From: an uncultured Collinsella sp.
GTDB lineage: Bacteria; Actinomycetota; Coriobacteriia; Coriobacteriales; Coriobacteriaceae
DNA: 7,075 nucleotides
Direction: 5' to 3'
NCBI GenBank assembly: GCA_958431945.1
Contig: CAUASQ010000088.1
Location: 1-7,075 of the forward strand
Shown: in pieces, positions 4,660 to 7,075 of the stretch
Layout of the letters: each line of letters starts with the position of its first letter
How positions within the stretch are numbered: position 1 is the stretch's first letter
Notes under the pieces: generated by a model
What the model was told of the DNA's origin: nothing
Seen by the model: the letters and a program-made list of their open reading frames with translations, nothing else
The model's database searches: none
Translations under genes and position numbers: made by a program

Positions 4660-7030
4660 CGACAACGCGCTGGTGGTGGCGCTCGATACTTCGACCGACA
4701 TGCTTGCCTGCGCGGCAAGCTGGATTGATGGGCAGACGGGCGAGACGAAGCTCGTGAGTGGCGACCACATGTGTCGCCGTCACGCCAACGTTGAGCTCGT
4801 GAATACCGTTGATGGCGTGCTGGCTCAAGCCGGTCTGGATCGCAGCGATGTTGGTTGCTATGTGGTCGGCCGCGGCCCGGGGTCCTTTACGGGTGTGCGC
4901 ATCGGCATCTCCACTGCCAAGGGCCTCGCGCGTGGTGCCAATGTTCCGCTGCTGGGCGTGTCGACGCTCGACGCTTGCGCTTGGACGGCGTGGAAGGCTG
5001 GCGTGCGCGGCAAGCTTGGTATCTTGGCCGATGCTATGCGCGGTGAGGTATATCCGGCGCTGTATATGCTGGTTGATGAGGGTCCCGAGCGTCAATTTGA
5101 GCGCGAACACGTGGTCAAGGCCGCCGTGGCGCTCGATGAGTGGCGCCAAGCAGCGGACTGGGACCAGGTTCAGCTGACCGGTGACGGTCTCGTGCGCTAT
5201 GGCAAGCTGCTGGGTGAGGACGAGACCGCCCGCTGCGTGGAGCGCGACCTGTGGTGGCCTTCGGGCGAGGGCTTGCTGCTCGCGCACGCTGCGGGTGACG
5301 GCGATCCGGCCCGCGTCTTGCCGATTTACACGCGCCTTTCGGATGCCGAGGAAAACGAGCGCAAGCGTCTTGGTCTTGCCGAGAGTGCGCAGAGCGAAAT
5401 TACGGGTGTTGCCGATGAGCTCGCCGGTCGTCATCTGCAGTTCCGTCCCATGGGCGCGGCGGATGCCGAGGGCACGAGCGCGCTGGAGGCTGCCTGCTTT
5501 GAAGGTGTCGGACACGAGGCGTGGACGCCGGGCATGTTCCTGTCCGAACTGGGCGAGGACGTTGCTGCGCCGCGTAGTTGGTGGGTGGCACACGACGACG
5601 GCAAGCTGCTGGGCCTTGCCGGCGGTATGGTCGTGGACGGTGATGTGCAGATTCTGGATGTCGCCGTCGACCCGGCACATCGCCGCGAGGGCATTGCCCG
5701 CAAGCTGCTGTCGCACGTGAGCTATGATGCCCAGATGCTCGGCTGCACCACGGCTTCGCTCGAGGTCGAGGACGGTAACGAGGGGGCGATCGCGCTTTAT
5801 AACGCTCTGGGCTTTACCGAGGCTGGCCGTCGCCGCGGCTACTACGGTGTCGGCAAGGATGCCATCGTCATGACGGCGCCGCTGCCCCTGGTGCTTCCGG
5901 TCGACAATGCTTCGCCCGAGCCGACGGCGGCAGAGCAGCGCGTATGGCCGCTGCCTGCGCCTGGGCGCTCCGAGGGGGAGCGTGCCGAAATTGAGCGCCG
6001 CCGCCTAGTGCTCGCTATCGAGAGTTCCTGCGACGAGACGGCCGTGGCGATTATCGATGCGGATGGCAATATGCTGGCCAACCAGGTGTCGACACAGATT
6101 GATTTTCACGCCCGCTTTGGCGGCGTGGTGCCCGAGATCGCCTCGCGCAAGCACGTTGAGGTGATTGTGAGTGTCGTAGATGCGGCGCTCGAGGATGCCG
6201 CGGCATCGCTTGGCCTTGAGGGTGGGGCGATTGCGCCAAGTGAGCTTGCCGCCGTGGGCGTGACGCAAGGTCCGGGCCTGGTGGGTGCCCTGGTGGCGGG
6301 TGTCGCCTTTGCCAAGGGCTTTGCGTATGCTGCCGGTAAGCCGCTCGTATGCGTTAACCATCTGGAGGGGCACCTGTTTGCCAACTTGCTGGCGCAGCCC
6401 GACCTCAAGCCGCCGTTCATCTTCACGCTTGTCTCGGGCGGGCACACCATGCTCGTGCACGTGAAGGCATGGGGCGACTACGAGGTACTTGGTGAGACAC
6501 TCGACGATGCTGTGGGCGAGGCCTTCGACAAGGTAGCCAAGGCGTTGGGCCTGGGCTATCCCGGTGGCCCCATCATCTCCAAGCTGGCCGAGACGGGCAA
6601 TTCCCGCGCGATCGATTTCCCCCGTGCGCTTAACAGCAGGGGAGATTATCGTTTCTCGCTTTCGGGTCTTAAAACGGCTGTGACGCTCTACATTGAACAG
6701 GAGACCAAGGCCGGGCGCACGATTCACCTGCCCGATCTGGCAGCTTCGTTTGAGGCAGCTGTCTTTGACGTGCAGTACAAGAAGGCCAAAAACGCACTGC
6801 ACGCTACCGGATGCAAGGAATACTGCATCGGTGGCGGCGTCTCGGCCAACCCGCATCTGCGCGAGATGATGATCAAGAAGCTTGGGCGTCAGGGGATTCG
6901 CGTAACGGTGCCGCCCTTGTCTGCTTGTACCGATAACGCAGCCATGATCGCGGAGGTCGCCCGCCGTAAATTCGACCGAGGTGAAATCTCGCCGTTCGAT
7001 GTCGACGCCGATCCGAACATGACGCTGTAG
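4646..7030 (+). CDS. tsaB-rimI-tsaD: Three-domain fusion: TsaB - RimI acetyltransferase - TsaD
   Basis: One uninterrupted 794-residue frame joins three proteins usually made separately. TsaB (about 1-235), the non-catalytic partner of TsaD, shows VALDTST (11-17), GRGPGSFTGVRIGIST (75-90) and ADAMRGEVYPALY (128-140). RimI (about 263-412), a GNAT enzyme that acetylates the N terminus of ribosomal protein S18, has the acetyl-CoA loop RREGIA (346-351). Glu373 and Tyr385 are spaced like the catalytic pair of known RimI. A Pro/Ala/Glu-rich linker (about 413-452) leads to TsaD (about 453-794, full length), the threonylcarbamoyl transferase. TsaD has AIESSCDETAVAI (457-469), GGVVPEIASRKH (492-503), metal-binding His572 and His576 in NHLEGH, VSGGHT (596-601), DDAVGEAFDKVAKALGL (620-636) and Asp763 in CTDNAAM. 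All key residues are present, so each part should work. The ATG at 4646 is preferred to TTG 4628. TsaB-RimI-TsaD gene order is common in actinobacteria; here the genes have merged. Confidence 0.93.
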   Translation: MSLHNDNALVVALDTSTDMLACAASWIDGQTGETKLVSGDHMCRRHANVELVNTVDGVLAQAGLDRSDVGCYVVGRGPGSFTGVRIGISTAKGLARGANVPLLGVSTLDACAWTAWKAGVRGKLGILADAMRGEVYPALYMLVDEGPERQFEREHVVKAAVALDEWRQAADWDQVQLTGDGLVRYGKLLGEDETARCVERDLWWPSGEGLLLAHAAGDGDPARVLPIYTRLSDAEENERKRLGLAESAQSEITGVADELAGRHLQFRPMGAADAEGTSALEAACFEGVGHEAWTPGMFLSELGEDVAAPRSWWVAHDDGKLLGLAGGMVVDGDVQILDVAVDPAHRREGIARKLLSHVSYDAQMLGCTTASLEVEDGNEGAIALYNALGFTEAGRRRGYYGVGKDAIVMTAPLPLVLPVDNASPEPTAAEQRVWPLPAPGRSEGERAEIERRRLVLAIESSCDETAVAIIDADGNMLANQVSTQIDFHARFGGVVPEIASRKHVEVIVSVVDAALEDAAASLGLEGGAIAPSELAAVGVTQGPGLVGALVAGVAFAKGFAYAAGKPLVCVNHLEGHLFANLLAQPDLKPPFIFTLVSGGHTMLVHVKAWGDYEVLGETLDDAVGEAFDKVAKALGLGYPGGPIISKLAETGNSRAIDFPRALNSRGDYRFSLSGLKTAVTLYIEQETKAGRTIHLPDLAASFEAAVFDVQYKKAKNALHATGCKEYCIGGGVSANPHLREMMIKKLGRQGIRVTVPPLSACTDNAAMIAEVARRKFDRGEISPFDVDADPNMTL

Positions 7031-7041
7031 CTGGTACGGCG

Positions 7042-7063
7042 CGGTCCCCGGACGGAGGGGCCG
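7042..7063 (+). other. Weak GC-rich hairpin after the last gene
   Basis: Bases 7042-7048 can pair with 7057-7063 (seven pairs, one G-T) around an eight-base loop, starting 11 bases after the stop codon. No T-run follows directly; the window ends with GGTTT eight bases later. It could be part of a terminator completed outside the window or chance pairing in GC-rich DNA. No gene start is visible in 7031-7075. Confidence 0.25.
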
Positions 7064-7075
7064 GATATAAGGTTT

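Noticed and set aside
4544..5716. Long open frame (390 codons) on the minus strand opposite the TsaB-RimI part
   Set aside because: It lies fully antisense to strongly conserved domains, its product is rich in His, Arg and Ala with no recognisable motif, and such frames are expected opposite GC-rich genes.
6005..6856. Minus-strand open frame (283 codons) opposite the TsaD part
   Set aside because: It is antisense to conserved TsaD motifs and has no family signature; a codon-bias shadow.

Overview
The window is one strand-uniform block of housekeeping genes from a moderately high-GC Gram-positive bacterium. Gene content, codon usage and the style of the gene fusions suggest an actinobacterium of the Coriobacteriia, Collinsella-like. 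That placement is from recognition only; no search was run.

Layout. Bases 1-32 look like the last piece of a stable RNA, most likely the 3' end of a 5S rRNA. They are followed by a strong intrinsic terminator (66-97). A gap of about 110 bases then carries one good and one weaker sigma-70-type promoter candidate. Six tightly packed plus-strand genes follow: acpS (207-746), a fused nnr (747-2363), alr (2366-3511), a family 4 uracil-DNA glycosylase gene (3520-4140), tsaE (4153-4659), and a long fused gene encoding TsaB, RimI and TsaD (4646-7030). Gaps between genes are 0 to 12 bases, tsaE and the fusion overlap by 14, and no internal promoter or terminator was seen, so this is very probably one operon. 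The last 45 bases hold only a weak hairpin.

How the genes fit together. acpS, nnr and alr are a commonly seen trio: activation of acyl carrier protein, repair of damaged NAD(P)H hydrates, and D-alanine supply for peptidoglycan. The glycosylase removes uracil from DNA. The last two genes supply three of the four proteins of bacterial tRNA t6A37 synthesis (TsaE, TsaB, TsaD; TsaC/Sua5 is not here), plus the N-terminal acetyltransferase RimI.

The points most worth a second look are the single-chain TsaB-RimI-TsaD protein, and an AcpS with a C-terminal extension of about 50 residues in which Leu replaces the His of the usual S-[IL]-[ST]-H motif. No mobile element, CRISPR array, defence system or clearly novel system was found.
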